Source of the DNA: Flavobacterium gelidilacus DSM 15343
GTDB taxonomy: Bacteria; Bacteroidota; Bacteroidia; Flavobacteriales; Flavobacteriaceae
Length of the DNA stretch: 64,000 nucleotides
Assembly (NCBI RefSeq): GCF_000422685.1
Contig: NZ_KE383903.1
Location: forward strand, 387,402-451,401
Direction of reading: 5' to 3'
How positions within the stretch are numbered: the first letter of the stretch is position 1; every line of letters begins with the position of its first letter. Position numbers and translations under genes: made by a program. This document shows, piece after piece, positions 1 through 9,085 of the stretch. The notes below the pieces were generated by a model. That model saw only the letters and a program-made list of their open reading frames with translations. It did no database searches and was not told where the DNA came from.

Positions 1-1
1 T

Positions 2-721
2 TTTGGACCAATGACATCTGCAGGAAATACAGTTTATACTACTAATTTAACCGGTAATTATGTTGATCAGAAAAAAGCTTATATAATTTCTCAATGCTAT
101 AATCTTACAAATGTCTCTAGTCCTCAAATAAGTTTTGCGATGAAATTTGATTTAGAGCAAGATTGGGATATTGTTTATGTTCAATACACAACAGATATGG
201 GTCAAAACTGGTCTGTATTAGGTCAAATGGGACCTAATTGGTATAATAGCAACAGAACTCCACAAACTTCAGGTGATGATTGTAATAATTGTGTTGGTGC
301 ACAATGGACTGGTACAGATACAGCACTAAAAACATATGCTTACCCATTAACTTCATTAGTTGGACAATCAAATGTGATTTTTAGAATTGTATTTCATTCC
401 GACGAAGCCGTTAATCAAAAAGGTGTTAATATTGATGATTTTGTAATTAGCGGAGTTTTAGCAAATGAAAGTTTCGAATTAAACACTATCTCAATTTATC
501 CAAATCCTTCAAATGGAATTTACAACATTAGCTTAGGAGAAACTAATCCAACTTTAATTGAAGTATATGATTTAACAGGTAAAATAATTTTATCTAAAAA
601 AGACATTATGACTTCAAATTTTACAACAACAATTGATTTATCATCTGCATCTCAAGGAGTTTACTTTGTTAAAATTGTTGCAGATAATCAGCAAATAGTT
701 AAAAGAATTATTAAACAATAA
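2..721 (+). CDS. C-terminal part of a T9SS-secreted protein (5' truncated by window edge)
   Basis: The reading frame is open from base 2, so the gene begins upstream of the window and the first ATG at 11 is probably internal. The visible part has a jelly-roll or MAM-like segment ending in NIDDFVISG, of the sort found at the end of secreted Bacteroidota peptidases. The last roughly 80 residues form a type A T9SS sorting domain: SIYPNPSNGIYNI, then VYDLTGKII, then GVYFVKIV and a basic IVKRIIKQ end. By family knowledge such a protein crosses the outer membrane through the T9SS, the sorting domain is removed, and the rest is released or attached to surface lipopolysaccharide. The catalytic or binding part is not visible. 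Only 3 nt separate it from the M13 peptidase gene, so the two may be cotranscribed. Confidence 0.8.
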   Translation, partial: FGPMTSAGNTVYTTNLTGNYVDQKKAYIISQCYNLTNVSSPQISFAMKFDLEQDWDIVYVQYTTDMGQNWSVLGQMGPNWYNSNRTPQTSGDDCNNCVGAQWTGTDTALKTYAYPLTSLVGQSNVIFRIVFHSDEAVNQKGVNIDDFVISGVLANESFELNTISIYPNPSNGIYNISLGETNPTLIEVYDLTGKIILSKKDIMTSNFTTTIDLSSASQGVYFVKIVADNQQIVKRIIKQ

Positions 722-724
722 ATT

Positions 725-2794
725 ATGAATAATAAAATTTTAAAAGGAAGTATCAGCTTCCTTTTTTTAACAGGAGTATTTTATTCTTGCAAAACAAGTC
801 AAGAAACAGTCAAAAAAGAAAATCCAGTCGGAATTAATACTTCTTTAATGGATAAGTCTGTGAAACCTTCTGATGATTTTTTCAGATATGTAAATGGAAG
901 TTGGATGGATAATACAGAAATCCCAGCTGACAGAACCCGATGGGGAAGTTTTGATGAACTTCGTAAAAACACTGATGAAGATGTTATGACTATTCTTAAA
1001 GAAGCAATTAATGACAAAAGTATTGATCCAAATTCTGATCAAGCTAAAGCTATTAATTTATACAAATCAGTCTTAGACACTTTGACAAGAGATAAACAAG
1101 GAATTGAGCCTTTAAAACCTTATTTAGCTAAAATAGATGCTGTTAAAAACGCTAATGAAGTTGTGAATTTAATTGCAGAATTTGATGATGAGATTAACCT
1201 AGGTTTCTTTGGCGTTTATGTAAGTACAGATGCAAAAGACAGTAAAAGAAACGTAGTCTATGTTGGTACCGGAAGTTTAGGTTTGCCAGACCGAGATTAT
1301 TACGTTTCAGATGCACCTGACAATGTTGAAAAACGTCAAAAATACCAGGAACATACAGCTAGAATGTTACAATATTTAGGACAGTCTGAAAGTTCAGCTA
1401 ACTCTGATGCTGTGAAAATAGTAGCATTAGAAACTAAAATGTCAACAGCTACTTTAGATAGAGTTGAAAGAAGAGATAGAAGAAAAACTTATAATCCAAT
1501 GACAGTTGTAGAACTTCAAAAAATGGTTCCTTCTGTAAACTGGAATAATTATCTTAAAACTATCGGAATTGGTAAAATAGATTCTATTGTGGTTTCGCAA
1601 CCAAAATATTTAGAAACTTTAGAAACTATTTTCAACGAAAACAAATTGGCTGATTGGAAAGCTTACATGAAATGGACTTTATTAAGAGGTTCGGCTGGTT
1701 CACTTTCAACAGAAATTGACAATGCTAATTGGGAATTTTATGGAAAAACTTTAACAGGAGCAGTTAAACAAAGACCCGCAGATGAAAGAGCTTTAGCCAC
1801 TGTTAACGGGAGACTTGGAGAAGCTTTAGGGAAATTATATGTTGCTAAAAAATTCCCACCTGAAGCTAAAGCTAAAGCAGAAGCAATGATTGCTAATGTA
1901 ATGAAAGCATATGAAAACAGAATTGATGGTTTACCTTGGATGACTAAAGGAACTAAAGAAAAAGGTAAAGAAAAATTAAATAAATTAACCGTAAAAATTG
2001 GTTATCCTGATAAGTGGAAAGATTATTCAGCTTTAGAAGTAGTTAGTCCAGAAAATGGAGGAACTTATTTTGAAAATTCTAGACTATATGCAAAGTGGTC
2101 ACACCAAAAAAATATTGAAAAGCTAAACGAACCTGTTGATAAAACGGAATGGGGAATGAGTCCACAAACAGTGAATGCTTATTTTAATCCATCTAACAAC
2201 GAAATTGTTTTTCCAGCAGCCATTTTACAGCCACCTTTCTATGATTACAGAGCTGATGAAGCCGTAAATTATGGTGGAATTGGAGCAGTTATTGGTCACG
2301 AGATTTCTCATGGTTTTGATGATTCTGGTTCAAGATATGATGCAGATGGAAATTTAGTAAATTGGTGGAGTGATGAAGATTTAGCTCAATTTACAGGTTT
2401 AGGAACTGCTTTAGCTGACCAATATTCAAACTTACAACCTTTACCTGGAATTTATGTTGATGGTAAATTTACATTAGGAGAAAATATCGGAGATTTAGGT
2501 GGTGTAAATGCCGCTTATGATGGTTTACAAATCTATTTAAAACAAAATGGTAATCCAGGTTTAATCGATGGATTTACTCCAGAACAACGTTTCTTTATTT
2601 CTTGGTCAACAATTTGGAGAAGTAAAATGCGTGATGAGGCAATTAAAAATCAAGTAAAAACTGATCCACATTCACCAGCACAATACAGATCTTATGTGCC
2701 TTTGCAAAATGTTGATGCTTTCTACAAAGCATTCAATATTGAAGTTGGAGACGGAATGTATATTGCTCCGGAAAATAGAGTTAAGATTTGGTAA
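725..2794 (+). CDS. M13 family (neprilysin/PepO-like) zinc metallopeptidase lipoprotein
   Basis: This 689-residue protein matches the full length of M13 oligopeptidases. The zinc site is GHEISHGFDDSG with H525, E526 and H529, and the third ligand is E586 in GENIGDLGG. The substrate-backbone motif VNAYFNPSNNEIVFPAAILQ precedes it and the family C-terminus is present. The N-terminus is a lipoprotein-type signal ending in FYSC (Cys22), which places the enzyme in the periplasm anchored to a membrane. M13 enzymes cut peptides of up to about 40 residues, so a role in periplasmic peptide turnover is inferred. It starts 3 nt after the preceding T9SS gene and is followed by a strong terminator. Confidence 0.95.
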   Translation: MNNKILKGSISFLFLTGVFYSCKTSQETVKKENPVGINTSLMDKSVKPSDDFFRYVNGSWMDNTEIPADRTRWGSFDELRKNTDEDVMTILKEAINDKSIDPNSDQAKAINLYKSVLDTLTRDKQGIEPLKPYLAKIDAVKNANEVVNLIAEFDDEINLGFFGVYVSTDAKDSKRNVVYVGTGSLGLPDRDYYVSDAPDNVEKRQKYQEHTARMLQYLGQSESSANSDAVKIVALETKMSTATLDRVERRDRRKTYNPMTVVELQKMVPSVNWNNYLKTIGIGKIDSIVVSQPKYLETLETIFNENKLADWKAYMKWTLLRGSAGSLSTEIDNANWEFYGKTLTGAVKQRPADERALATVNGRLGEALGKLYVAKKFPPEAKAKAEAMIANVMKAYENRIDGLPWMTKGTKEKGKEKLNKLTVKIGYPDKWKDYSALEVVSPENGGTYFENSRLYAKWSHQKNIEKLNEPVDKTEWGMSPQTVNAYFNPSNNEIVFPAAILQPPFYDYRADEAVNYGGIGAVIGHEISHGFDDSGSRYDADGNLVNWWSDEDLAQFTGLGTALADQYSNLQPLPGIYVDGKFTLGENIGDLGGVNAAYDGLQIYLKQNGNPGLIDGFTPEQRFFISWSTIWRSKMRDEAIKNQVKTDPHSPAQYRSYVPLQNVDAFYKAFNIEVGDGMYIAPENRVKIW

Positions 2795-2844
2795 TCAAAA
2801 ATTATCATAATTATAGAGCTAATATGAAACTCTTTAATTAAAAC

Positions 2845-2883
2845 AAAAAGGAGTTAAAATGTAATGTTTTAACTCCTTTTTTT
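2845..2883 (+). terminator. Rho-independent terminator after the M13 peptidase
   Basis: A 15-bp inverted repeat (AAAAAGGAGTTAAAA and its complement) with a 7-nt loop is followed by a run of seven T, 50 nt after the peptidase stop codon. Confidence 0.9.
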
Positions 2884-3020
2884 ATATCTATTGTCTTAAT
2901 AACATTATTTGCAGGAGTCTACAATATCTTAGTTATGTACTTCTCCTTCAAAATATCAGCATACTCTTTAATTATTACTAATTGTATCATAAAATAGTAT
3001 CATGATTTAGTAATAAAATC

Positions 3021-3055
3021 AAAAAGCTCCTTGTTTACACAAGGAGCTTTTTTTT
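3021..3055. terminator. Terminator hairpin, bidirectional, mainly serving the YwqK-like gene
   Basis: The arms AAAAAGCTCCTTG and CAAGGAGCTTTTT are separated by about 6 nt. Both strands end in T runs. It lies just past the stop codon of the minus-strand gene at 3073. Bases 2884-3020 between the two terminators hold nothing recognisable. Confidence 0.85.
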
Positions 3056-3072
3056 AATGAACCAATTAAGTT

Positions 3073-3423
3073 TTAGTTTTTAACTAAAGCTTCTTTAGAC
3101 CATTTTCTAACATCAGCAACTCTGTTGTCAGTATAATCAACTTCGTTTAAAGTATCATCAGTCCAGAAGAACCATTTCCCAACTTTAATTCCATTGTTAT
3201 ACTCACCAATAGCTACTTTATTTCCATTTTCATTATAAGAAATCCATTTACCTTGTAATTTACCTGCTAAATAGTTTCCTTCTTGTTTAACTTGACCGTT
3301 ATCGTGAAAATATGTTGCTTTAACTTCGTTTCCTACTACTTCATATTTAGGCTGAACTTCTTGTGCATAAAAAACACCTGAGATCAACAATGCTGCCATA
3401 ATTATTACTTTTTTCATCTTCAT
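3073..3423 (-). CDS. Secreted YwqK/MORN-variant repeat protein
   Basis: The protein has 116 residues with an N-terminal signal peptide (hydrophobic MAALLISGVFYAQ, cut probably after YAQ). The mature part holds MORN-variant repeats of the YwqK type: YFHDNGQVKQEGNYLAGKLQGKW, then YNENGNKVAIGEYNNGIKVGKW. These repeats make small beta-hairpin sheets. Databases often label the family 'toxin-antitoxin YwqK antitoxin', but nothing here supports a toxin-antitoxin role because there is no partner gene. A second start two codons downstream (MKK) is equally possible. It is a single-gene unit with its own promoter and terminator. Its role is unknown. Confidence 0.75.
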   Translation of the reverse strand: MKMKKVIIMAALLISGVFYAQEVQPKYEVVGNEVKATYFHDNGQVKQEGNYLAGKLQGKWISYNENGNKVAIGEYNNGIKVGKWFFWTDDTLNEVDYTDNRVADVRKWSKEALVKN

Positions 3424-3451
3424 TTCTTTTAATAGGTTAATATTCTGATAA

Positions 3452-3481
3452 CAAATATATATAATATTTTACAATAAACAA
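3452..3481 (-). promoter_or_regulatory. Flavobacterial promoter for the YwqK-like gene
   Basis: On the minus strand a TATATTTG -7 box (3452-3459) lies 19 nt downstream of a TTG (3479-3481). This fits the Bacteroidota consensus TTG-N17-23-TAnnTTTG. Confidence 0.6.
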
Positions 3482-3573
3482 ACTTTTTCTTAACAATTTG
3501 GTAACATTGGAAAATTAAACCTAAAAAAGTCAATGCTTTCACACTGACTTCTTTAACAAATATGTATTATATT

Positions 3574-4575
3574 TTAGTCATTTAAAACACTATCAAATAA
3601 CTCCACTAAAGAAGTTGAAGATGGTCTTGGAGCATCTGCACTTATAATTTCTCCATTTGGTCCAATTAAAATAAACCTTGGAATACCATTAATTTTATAA
3701 TCTTGAACAAATTTAGATTTCCAATCAGCTTCTGCTAATAATTGAATGCCACCTAGTTCTTTTTCTATGATAAATTTAGACCATTTTTCTCTGTCAGAAA
3801 CTCTATCAATAGACAAACTTACGAAAGAAATATTTTTTCCTTCATACTTTTCTTCTACTTCTTTTAGAAAAGGAATTTCAGCTCTACATGGTCCACACCA
3901 AGTTGCCCAAACGTCAATATAAACATATTTTCCTTTCAAATCAGTTAAAGAAGTAGTTCCACCTTTAAAGTTTTCAAAATTAAAATCTGGTGAAGCACTA
4001 CCGTTCATTTTTTTAGCTTCTAAGGTTTGCATATAATATGATTTTAAACCGTTTAAAGATTGCTCAGTATCTTTAGAATAATTTTCTACAAAAACTTTGT
4101 CTAATGATTTGTCATTTAAATTGGCCAGTACTTTAGTTTTTCTCTCTTCAAACAACTTGTTAAACATTTCTTCATCCGAGTTTAATAAAGTATCATAATC
4201 ATAGCTTTTAGATTCTATTGAAGATTTAATTAAAAAATTATTTTCAACTGAACCTTTTCCTTTATAAGAAATTGATTCATATTCAGTTTTAGCATCCATA
4301 TTCAAAACTAGGTCATACCCATTTTTTAAATATAATTGTGCATACATTTTACCATCATACAATTGATAAAACCCCTCTTCAATTTCAAATGCAGCTGTAA
4401 AATCACCCTTTTTGTTTATGGTTATAATTTTAGAAAAATTATTTTTACCCATAATTTTAAGGGTATCGCTATTTCTATTTTCAATTTTTGCAGAAAAATT
4501 TAAAGTTTTTTTCTTTTCAGTCTGTGCAAACGATACAAAAGTCGAAAGCAATAATAAGTAAGTTAATTTTTTCAT
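3574..4575 (-). CDS. TlpA-like thioredoxin-fold disulfide reductase with DUF4369 domain
   Basis: The protein has 333 residues. A signal peptide ([18 protein letters not shown]) is followed by a DUF4369-type beta domain (about residues 25-120), a helical linker, and a C-terminal TlpA/ResA thioredoxin domain with the redox motif WATWCGPC and the cis-proline segment GIPRFILI. This order is standard for periplasmic thioredoxin-like proteins in Bacteroidota that reduce disulfides, for example in cytochrome c maturation. The substrate is unknown. It is transcribed divergently from aspS and its start lies within an AT-rich promoter region. Confidence 0.9.
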   Translation of the reverse strand: MKKLTYLLLLSTFVSFAQTEKKKTLNFSAKIENRNSDTLKIMGKNNFSKIITINKKGDFTAAFEIEEGFYQLYDGKMYAQLYLKNGYDLVLNMDAKTEYESISYKGKGSVENNFLIKSSIESKSYDYDTLLNSDEEMFNKLFEERKTKVLANLNDKSLDKVFVENYSKDTEQSLNGLKSYYMQTLEAKKMNGSASPDFNFENFKGGTTSLTDLKGKYVYIDVWATWCGPCRAEIPFLKEVEEKYEGKNISFVSLSIDRVSDREKWSKFIIEKELGGIQLLAEADWKSKFVQDYKINGIPRFILIGPNGEIISADAPRPSSTSLVELFDSVLND

Positions 4576-4686
4576 ATAGATCTAATAATTTACGTAAAGT
4601 TATATTTTATATCTTAAAAAAAAACAAAAAAAACTTAAAACACTACTTTTTAAAAATATTAGTAAGGCAAAAATTGAATTTTATAT

Positions 4687-4694
4687 TACTTTTG
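4687..4694 (+). promoter_or_regulatory. Probable -7 box for aspS
   Basis: TACTTTTG matches TAnnTTTG and lies 15 nt before the ATG at 4710. No TTG sits at the canonical distance. Its position supports the start at 4710 over any upstream extension. Confidence 0.5.
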
Positions 4695-4709
4695 CAAAAA
4701 AGTTTTTCA

Positions 4710-6461
4710 ATGTATAGAAGTCATAATTGTGGAGAATTAAATGCTTCACACGTCAATAAAGAAGTAACCCTTGCCGGTTGGGTACAAAAGTCTAGAGATA
4801 AAGGGTTTATGATATGGGTAGATTTAAGAGATCGCTATGGAATAACTCAACTAATTTTTGACGACCAAAGAACAGATAAAGCTGTTATTGAAAAAGCAAA
4901 ATCTTTAGGAAGAGAGTTTGTAATTCAAGTAAAAGGAACTGTTATCGAACGTGTTTCCAAAAATCCAAACATGACAACTGGTGATGTTGAAATTTTAGTG
5001 ACTGAACTTACCATTTTAAACGAAGCACAAGTTCCTCCTTTTACTATTGAAGATGAAACCGATGGCGGTGAAGATATTCGTATGAAATATCGCTACTTAG
5101 ATATCAGAAGAAATCCTGTAAAAAATAATTTACTTTTCCGTCACAAAGTATCCATGGAAGTTAGAAAATATCTTTCTGACCAAGGTTTTTGTGATATAGA
5201 AACTCCTTACCTAATCAAATCTACTCCAGAAGGAGCAAGAGATTTTGTGGTACCAAGCAGAATGAATGAAGGTCAATTTTATGCGTTACCTCAATCTCCT
5301 CAAACTTTTAAACAATTATTGATGGTTGGTGGAATGGATAAGTATTTTCAGATTGTAAAATGTTTCCGTGATGAAGATTTACGTGCAGACAGACAACCTG
5401 AATTTACTCAAATTGACTGTGAAATGGCATTTGTGGAACAAGAAGATATTTTAAATATGTTTGAAGGTTTGACACGTCATTTATTAAAAGAGATTAAAGG
5501 TGTTGATGTAGAGAAATTCCCAAGAATCACCTACGATTACGCTATGAAAACCTACGGAAATGACAAACCAGACATTCGTTTTGATATGAAATTTGGTGAG
5601 TTAAATGAAGTAGCTCAACATAAAGAATTTGGGGTTTTTAATTCAGCTGAATTAGTTGTCGGAATTGCTGCTCCAGGTTGTGCAAGTTACACAAGAAAAG
5701 AAATTGATGCCTTAATCGAATGGGTAAAACGTCCACAAATAGGTGCATCAGGAATGGTATATGTAAAATGTGAAGAAGATGGCACATTCAAATCATCAGT
5801 AGACAAATTCTACGATCAAGATGATTTAAAAAAATGGGCAGAATCCACAAATGCAAAAGCTGGAGATTTAATTTTAATCCTTTCAGGTAATGCCGATAAA
5901 ACTAGAACTCAACTTTCTGCTTTAAGAATGGAAGTTGCTACTCGTTTAGGCTTACGTAAATCGGATGAGTTTGCTCCTCTTTGGGTTGTAGATTTTCCTT
6001 TATTAGAATGGGATGAAGAAAGTGGTCGTTATCATGCGATGCATCATCCATTTACTTCACCAAAGCCAGAAGATATTAAATTAATTGATACAGAACCAGG
6101 AAAAGTAAGAGCAAACGCTTATGACATGGTTTTAAATGGTAACGAAATTGGTGGTGGTTCTATTCGTATTCACGATAGAGAATTACAGTCAAGAATGTTT
6201 GATTTATTAGGATTTAGCAAAGAAGAAGCCGAAGCACAATTCGGGTTTTTAATGAACGCTTTCGAATATGGAGCACCACCTCATGGAGGATTAGCTTTCG
6301 GACTAGACAGATTAGTGTCTATTTTAGGAGGACAAGAAACAATTCGTGATTTTATCGCTTTCCCTAAAAATAATTCAGGTAGAGATGTAATGATTGATGC
6401 TCCTAGTAAAATTGATGATAAGCAATTAAGTGAATTGCATATTAAACTAGACGTGAAATAA
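4710..6461 (+). CDS. aspS: Aspartate--tRNA ligase
   Basis: This class II aminoacyl-tRNA synthetase charges tRNA-Asp. From the start at [10 protein letters not shown] it has 583 residues, the usual bacterial length. The N-terminal OB-fold anticodon-binding domain is followed by the class II core. Motif 2 is [18 protein letters not shown], the bacterial GAD insertion follows, and motif 3 is [15 protein letters not shown]. The frame is open for 74 codons upstream, but those residues are lysine- and phenylalanine-rich junk that overlaps the divergent thioredoxin gene. Its stop codon overlaps the next start by one base (TAATG). Confidence 0.98.
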   Translation: MYRSHNCGELNASHVNKEVTLAGWVQKSRDKGFMIWVDLRDRYGITQLIFDDQRTDKAVIEKAKSLGREFVIQVKGTVIERVSKNPNMTTGDVEILVTELTILNEAQVPPFTIEDETDGGEDIRMKYRYLDIRRNPVKNNLLFRHKVSMEVRKYLSDQGFCDIETPYLIKSTPEGARDFVVPSRMNEGQFYALPQSPQTFKQLLMVGGMDKYFQIVKCFRDEDLRADRQPEFTQIDCEMAFVEQEDILNMFEGLTRHLLKEIKGVDVEKFPRITYDYAMKTYGNDKPDIRFDMKFGELNEVAQHKEFGVFNSAELVVGIAAPGCASYTRKEIDALIEWVKRPQIGASGMVYVKCEEDGTFKSSVDKFYDQDDLKKWAESTNAKAGDLILILSGNADKTRTQLSALRMEVATRLGLRKSDEFAPLWVVDFPLLEWDEESGRYHAMHHPFTSPKPEDIKLIDTEPGKVRANAYDMVLNGNEIGGGSIRIHDRELQSRMFDLLGFSKEEAEAQFGFLMNAFEYGAPPHGGLAFGLDRLVSILGGQETIRDFIAFPKNNSGRDVMIDAPSKIDDKQLSELHIKLDVK

Positions 6462-6694
6462 TGAAATACATATTAAGATTACTTTTACTTATCGTTTTCG
6501 GATTTATTGTTTTTGGGTATTATCACAAAAATAGTGGTAGCGAAGAAGGTGACAAATGGATTGGGATTGGAATTTTAATTTTAGCTTTAGTTTTGATGCC
6601 TCTATTCATTTATCACAGATATAAAAATAAAAATCTAAACGATTACATGTATAAAATAGGTGACGAAAAAAAGGAAGATACTGAAAATCAATAA
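6461..6694 (+). CDS. Small two-helix membrane protein, unknown function
   Basis: The protein has 77 residues. Two hydrophobic helices (about residues 3-20 and 33-50) are joined by a short polar loop, and the tail is charged and acidic. Its ATG overlaps the aspS stop by one base, which suggests translational coupling. No family was recognised. The charged tail and good start context make it a likely real gene. Confidence 0.6.
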   Translation: MKYILRLLLLIVFGFIVFGYYHKNSGSEEGDKWIGIGILILALVLMPLFIYHRYKNKNLNDYMYKIGDEKKEDTENQ

Positions 6695-6733
6695 ATTTAT
6701 TGGAGAAATCCTTTTTTATACCAATTAAAAAAT

Positions 6734-6741
6734 TATCTTTG
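6734..6741 (+). promoter_or_regulatory. Probable -7 box for the cold-shock gene
   Basis: TATCTTTG matches TAnnTTTG. Transcription would start near 6748 and give a leader of about 23 nt before the ATG at 6771. Confidence 0.5.
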
Positions 6742-6770
6742 GGCATTATTAATTATTTTTATATTACAAC

Positions 6771-6971
6771 ATGAGAACAGGAAAAGTTAAGTTCTTCAAT
6801 GAATCAAAAGGTTACGGTTTTATCACAGACGATGAAACAGGAAAAGACATTTTCGTACACGCAAGTGGAATGAGAGTTGAATCATTAACTGAAGGCGAAA
6901 GCGTTAGTTACGAAGAAGAAGAAGGTAGAAAAGGTAAAGTAGCTGCACAAGTTGTAGTTATCGAAGACTAA
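6771..6971 (+). CDS. Cold-shock domain protein (CspA family)
   Basis: This 66-residue single-domain OB-fold protein carries both RNA-binding motifs, RNP1 KGYGFI and RNP2 IFVHAS. The N-terminal MRTGKVKFFNESKGYG is diagnostic for the family. These proteins bind single-stranded RNA or DNA and melt RNA structure at low temperature or during growth transitions. It is a single-gene unit with its own -7 box and a strong terminator. The leader is short, so there is no room for the long thermosensing 5' UTR known from E. coli cspA. Confidence 0.95.
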   Translation: MRTGKVKFFNESKGYGFITDDETGKDIFVHASGMRVESLTEGESVSYEEEEGRKGKVAAQVVVIED

Positions 6972-7000
6972 TATATATTATTTTTTGATTACCCAAGTAC

Positions 7001-7028
7001 AAACGCTCTGCATTGCAGAGCGTTTTTT
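7001..7028 (+). terminator. Rho-independent terminator of the cold-shock gene
   Basis: The GC-rich arms AAACGCTCTGC and GCAGAGCGTTT surround a 3-nt loop and are followed by a run of eight T. Confidence 0.95.
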
Positions 7029-7042
7029 TTGTGCATAATTTT

Positions 7043-7085
7043 AACGTACGTTTTATAAATTTTGAAAGGATATGCTTTAAATTTG
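7043..7085 (+). promoter_or_regulatory. umuC promoter region with 10-bp palindrome (possible operator)
   Basis: A perfect palindrome AACGTACGTT (7043-7052) lies 25 nt upstream of a TAAATTTG -7 box (7078-7085). The box ends only 4 nt before the umuC ATG at 7090, so the transcript would have almost no leader. The palindrome is where a repressor of a damage-induced promoter could bind, but no regulator is identified. Confidence 0.4.
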
Positions 7086-7089
7086 TAAA

Positions 7090-8355
7090 ATGTATGCTCT
7101 AGTCGATTGTAATAATTTTTATGCTTCTTGCGAACGTGTTTTTCAACCACAATACGTTGGAAAACCTGTTGTTATTTTATCCAATAATGATGGATGTATT
7201 ATTTCGCGTAGTTATGAAGCTAAAGATTTAGGCATACAAATGGGTGCACCCGAATTCAAAGTCAGAAATGAATTAAGAGAAAAGAATGTAAAAGTGTTTT
7301 CTTCTAATTATGCTTTGTATGGTGACTTGAGTAATCGTGTCATGAAAATTCTTGAAGGTTTTACTCCTAATATTGAAGTTTATAGCATAGACGAATCGTT
7401 TATGAACTTTGATGGAATGAACATAGAAGACTATCACAAATACGGAATTCAAATAAAAACTAGAGTTAATAAATGGCTGAGCATTCCTGTTTGCATCGGC
7501 TTTGCTCCTACTAAAGCACTTTCTAAAGTTGCTAATAAAATTGCTAAAAAATACCAAGAACGCACACAAGGAATTTACGTAATCGATACCGAAGAAAAAC
7601 GCATCAAAGCCTTAAGATGGACAAAAATTGAAGATGTTTGGGGCATTGGTTTTCGATTAACTAAAAAAATGCAAGCTAGAAATATCTTAACAGCTTACGA
7701 TTTCACATTACCTCACAACGAAAGTTATATCAAAAAAGAAATGGGCGTTGTAGGTTTACGCTTAAAATATGAATTGGAAGGAAAATCAGTTTTACTTTTA
7801 GAAGATGCACCCGCACAGAAAAAACAAATAGCAATCACCCGAAGTTTTGAAGGAACAATTTCAACTTTTGATGAAATGAAAGAACGTGTATCTACTTTCG
7901 CAACCGTTTGTGCCGAAAAATTACGCAAGCAAAATTCATGTTGCCATAGTGTAATTCTATATTTACGAATTGACAAACACAAAGTAGAACGAAGCCGCTA
8001 TAATTTTTATAAATTAGAAACAATTCCTTTTGCTAGTAACTCGAGCATCACCATAAGTAATTTAGCTGTAAAATTATTAAAAGATCTTTTTCAAGAAGGT
8101 GAGATTTATAAAAAAGCAGGGATTATTGTTTCTGATATCATTCCCGAAAACCAAAAACAGTTGCATTTATTTGAAGAAGAAAACCCAAAACATCAAGCTT
8201 TAATGAAAGTTATAGATGATTTCCACAGAAAAACAGGTGAACGAAAAATACGTTTAGGCAATCAAGATTTACAACAGACTTGGAAAATGAGACAAAAGCA
8301 TTTATCCAAAAAATACACAACAGACTTTAAAGATATTTTAGAAGTGAAGTGTTAA
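7090..8355 (+). CDS. umuC: Y-family DNA polymerase, catalytic subunit UmuC-like
   Basis: The protein has 421 residues, like UmuC of polymerase V. The palm motif is MYALVDCNNFYASCERVF with the first catalytic Asp. SIDESFMNFDG supplies the second acidic pair, and NNDGCIISRSYEAKDLGI is the fingers segment. The helix-hairpin-helix region (WGIGFRLTKKM) and little finger follow, and the C-terminus has the DUF4113-type tail that ends UmuC proteins (QLHLFEEE...RLGNQDLQQTWKMRQKHLS). It performs translesion synthesis with a processed UmuD partner. That partner is encoded directly downstream, so the gene order is reversed relative to E. coli umuDC. Confidence 0.95.
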   Translation: MYALVDCNNFYASCERVFQPQYVGKPVVILSNNDGCIISRSYEAKDLGIQMGAPEFKVRNELREKNVKVFSSNYALYGDLSNRVMKILEGFTPNIEVYSIDESFMNFDGMNIEDYHKYGIQIKTRVNKWLSIPVCIGFAPTKALSKVANKIAKKYQERTQGIYVIDTEEKRIKALRWTKIEDVWGIGFRLTKKMQARNILTAYDFTLPHNESYIKKEMGVVGLRLKYELEGKSVLLLEDAPAQKKQIAITRSFEGTISTFDEMKERVSTFATVCAEKLRKQNSCCHSVILYLRIDKHKVERSRYNFYKLETIPFASNSSITISNLAVKLLKDLFQEGEIYKKAGIIVSDIIPENQKQLHLFEEENPKHQALMKVIDDFHRKTGERKIRLGNQDLQQTWKMRQKHLSKKYTTDFKDILEVKC

Positions 8356-8454
8356 GAAAATAGATTTTCGGACATTGGATTTTCAGAAAACGGTTTGAAA
8401 AATTATAAGAACATCTTTGATTTCTTAAATCTTTGTTCCAAAAAAAATGAAAAA

Positions 8455-8883
8455 ATGAAAAAAAAAATACAATTCTTTCTTCCAGATTTAGAAAATCAAA
8501 TTGAACTCCCTTATATTTCAAGTGGAATAAAAGCTGGTTTCCCATCACCTGCGGCTGATTTTGATGAAAGTAAAATTAGTTTAGACAATGTATTAGTCAA
8601 AAATAAAGAAGCTACTTTTTATGCCAAAGCAAGCGGAAACTCGATGATTGGTGCAGGAATTGACAATGGCGATATTTTAGTGATTGACAGAAGTTTAGAG
8701 CCACAAAACAACAAAATTGCTATTTGCTATTTAGATGGCGAATTCACGGTAAAAAGAATAAAAATTGAAGGTGATAATGTTTTCCTAATGCCTGAAAACA
8801 AAAACTACAAGCCCATACAAATTGCCGAAGAAAATGATTTAATCATTTGGGGAATTGTTACGTATGTGATAAAAAAAGTATAA
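8455..8883 (+). CDS. umuD: UmuD-like S24 family self-cleaving protease
   Basis: From the ATG at 8455 the protein has 142 residues, the normal UmuD length. The cleavage site is KAG-FPSPAADF with the Ala-Gly bond. The catalytic Ser lies in KASGNSMIGAGI and the Lys in FTVKRIKI. There is no DNA-binding domain, so it is UmuD-like rather than LexA-like. By analogy, RecA filaments trigger self-cleavage and the product activates the polymerase encoded upstream. The frame continues 20 codons further upstream to 8395, but a TnTTTG-like element at about 8428-8435 sits inside that stretch and the family alignment starts at MKKKIQFF. It is separated from umuC by about 100 nt. Confidence 0.93.
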   Translation: MKKKIQFFLPDLENQIELPYISSGIKAGFPSPAADFDESKISLDNVLVKNKEATFYAKASGNSMIGAGIDNGDILVIDRSLEPQNNKIAICYLDGEFTVKRIKIEGDNVFLMPENKNYKPIQIAEENDLIIWGIVTYVIKKV

Positions 8884-8884
8884 A

Positions 8885-8914
8885 AAAAGCCCCAAGAATG
8901 AACTTGAGGCTTTT
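8885..8914. terminator. Bidirectional terminator between umuD and tRNA-Leu
   Basis: The imperfect arms AAAAGCC-CCAAG and CTTGAGGCTTTT face each other. The hairpin starts one base after the umuD stop and serves both convergent transcripts. Confidence 0.7.
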
Positions 8915-8915
8915 G

Positions 8916-8995
8916 TACCCTGGGTGGGAATCGAACCCACACTCCGAAGAACACGAGTTTGAGTCGTGCGCGTCTACCAATTCCGCCACCAAGGC
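8916..8995 (-). tRNA. tRNA-Leu (anticodon CAA)
   Basis: On the minus strand the acceptor GCCTTGG pairs with CCAGGGT (two G-T pairs). The D arm has the class II TGGCGGAATTGG pattern. The anticodon stem CACGA/TCGTG holds the loop CTCAAAC, giving anticodon CAA for UUG codons. The T arm is GTGGGTTCGATTCCCAC. The discriminator base is A, as expected for leucine. No 3' CCA is encoded. The variable arm is short for a leucine tRNA. Confidence 0.93.
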
Positions 8996-9013
8996 TGCTT
9001 CAAAAGAAGATTG

Positions 9014-9021
9014 CAAATGTA
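9014..9021 (-). promoter_or_regulatory. Probable -7 box for tRNA-Leu
   Basis: On the minus strand TACATTTG matches TAnnTTTG. It lies 18 nt before the tRNA 5' end. Confidence 0.5.
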
Positions 9022-9085
9022 ATAATTATTTTAAGAAAATAATAAAAATACTTTAAAATATACTTTCAGAGTCAAAATTAATTTC

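Noticed and set aside
2845..3055. Two close hairpins as a possible small RNA gene
   Set aside because: Each is a standard terminator serving its own neighbouring gene, and nothing between them has a promoter or structure.
3073..3423. Toxin-antitoxin system suggested by the YwqK family name
   Set aside because: No toxin partner gene is adjacent, and a signal peptide shows the protein is exported.
4488..4709. N-terminal extension of aspS
   Set aside because: The extra residues are low-complexity, overlap the divergent thioredoxin gene and precede the -7 box at 4687.
8847..9056. 69-codon open frame running through the tRNA-Leu gene
   Set aside because: The sequence is explained by the tRNA and terminator, and the frame overlaps the umuD end.
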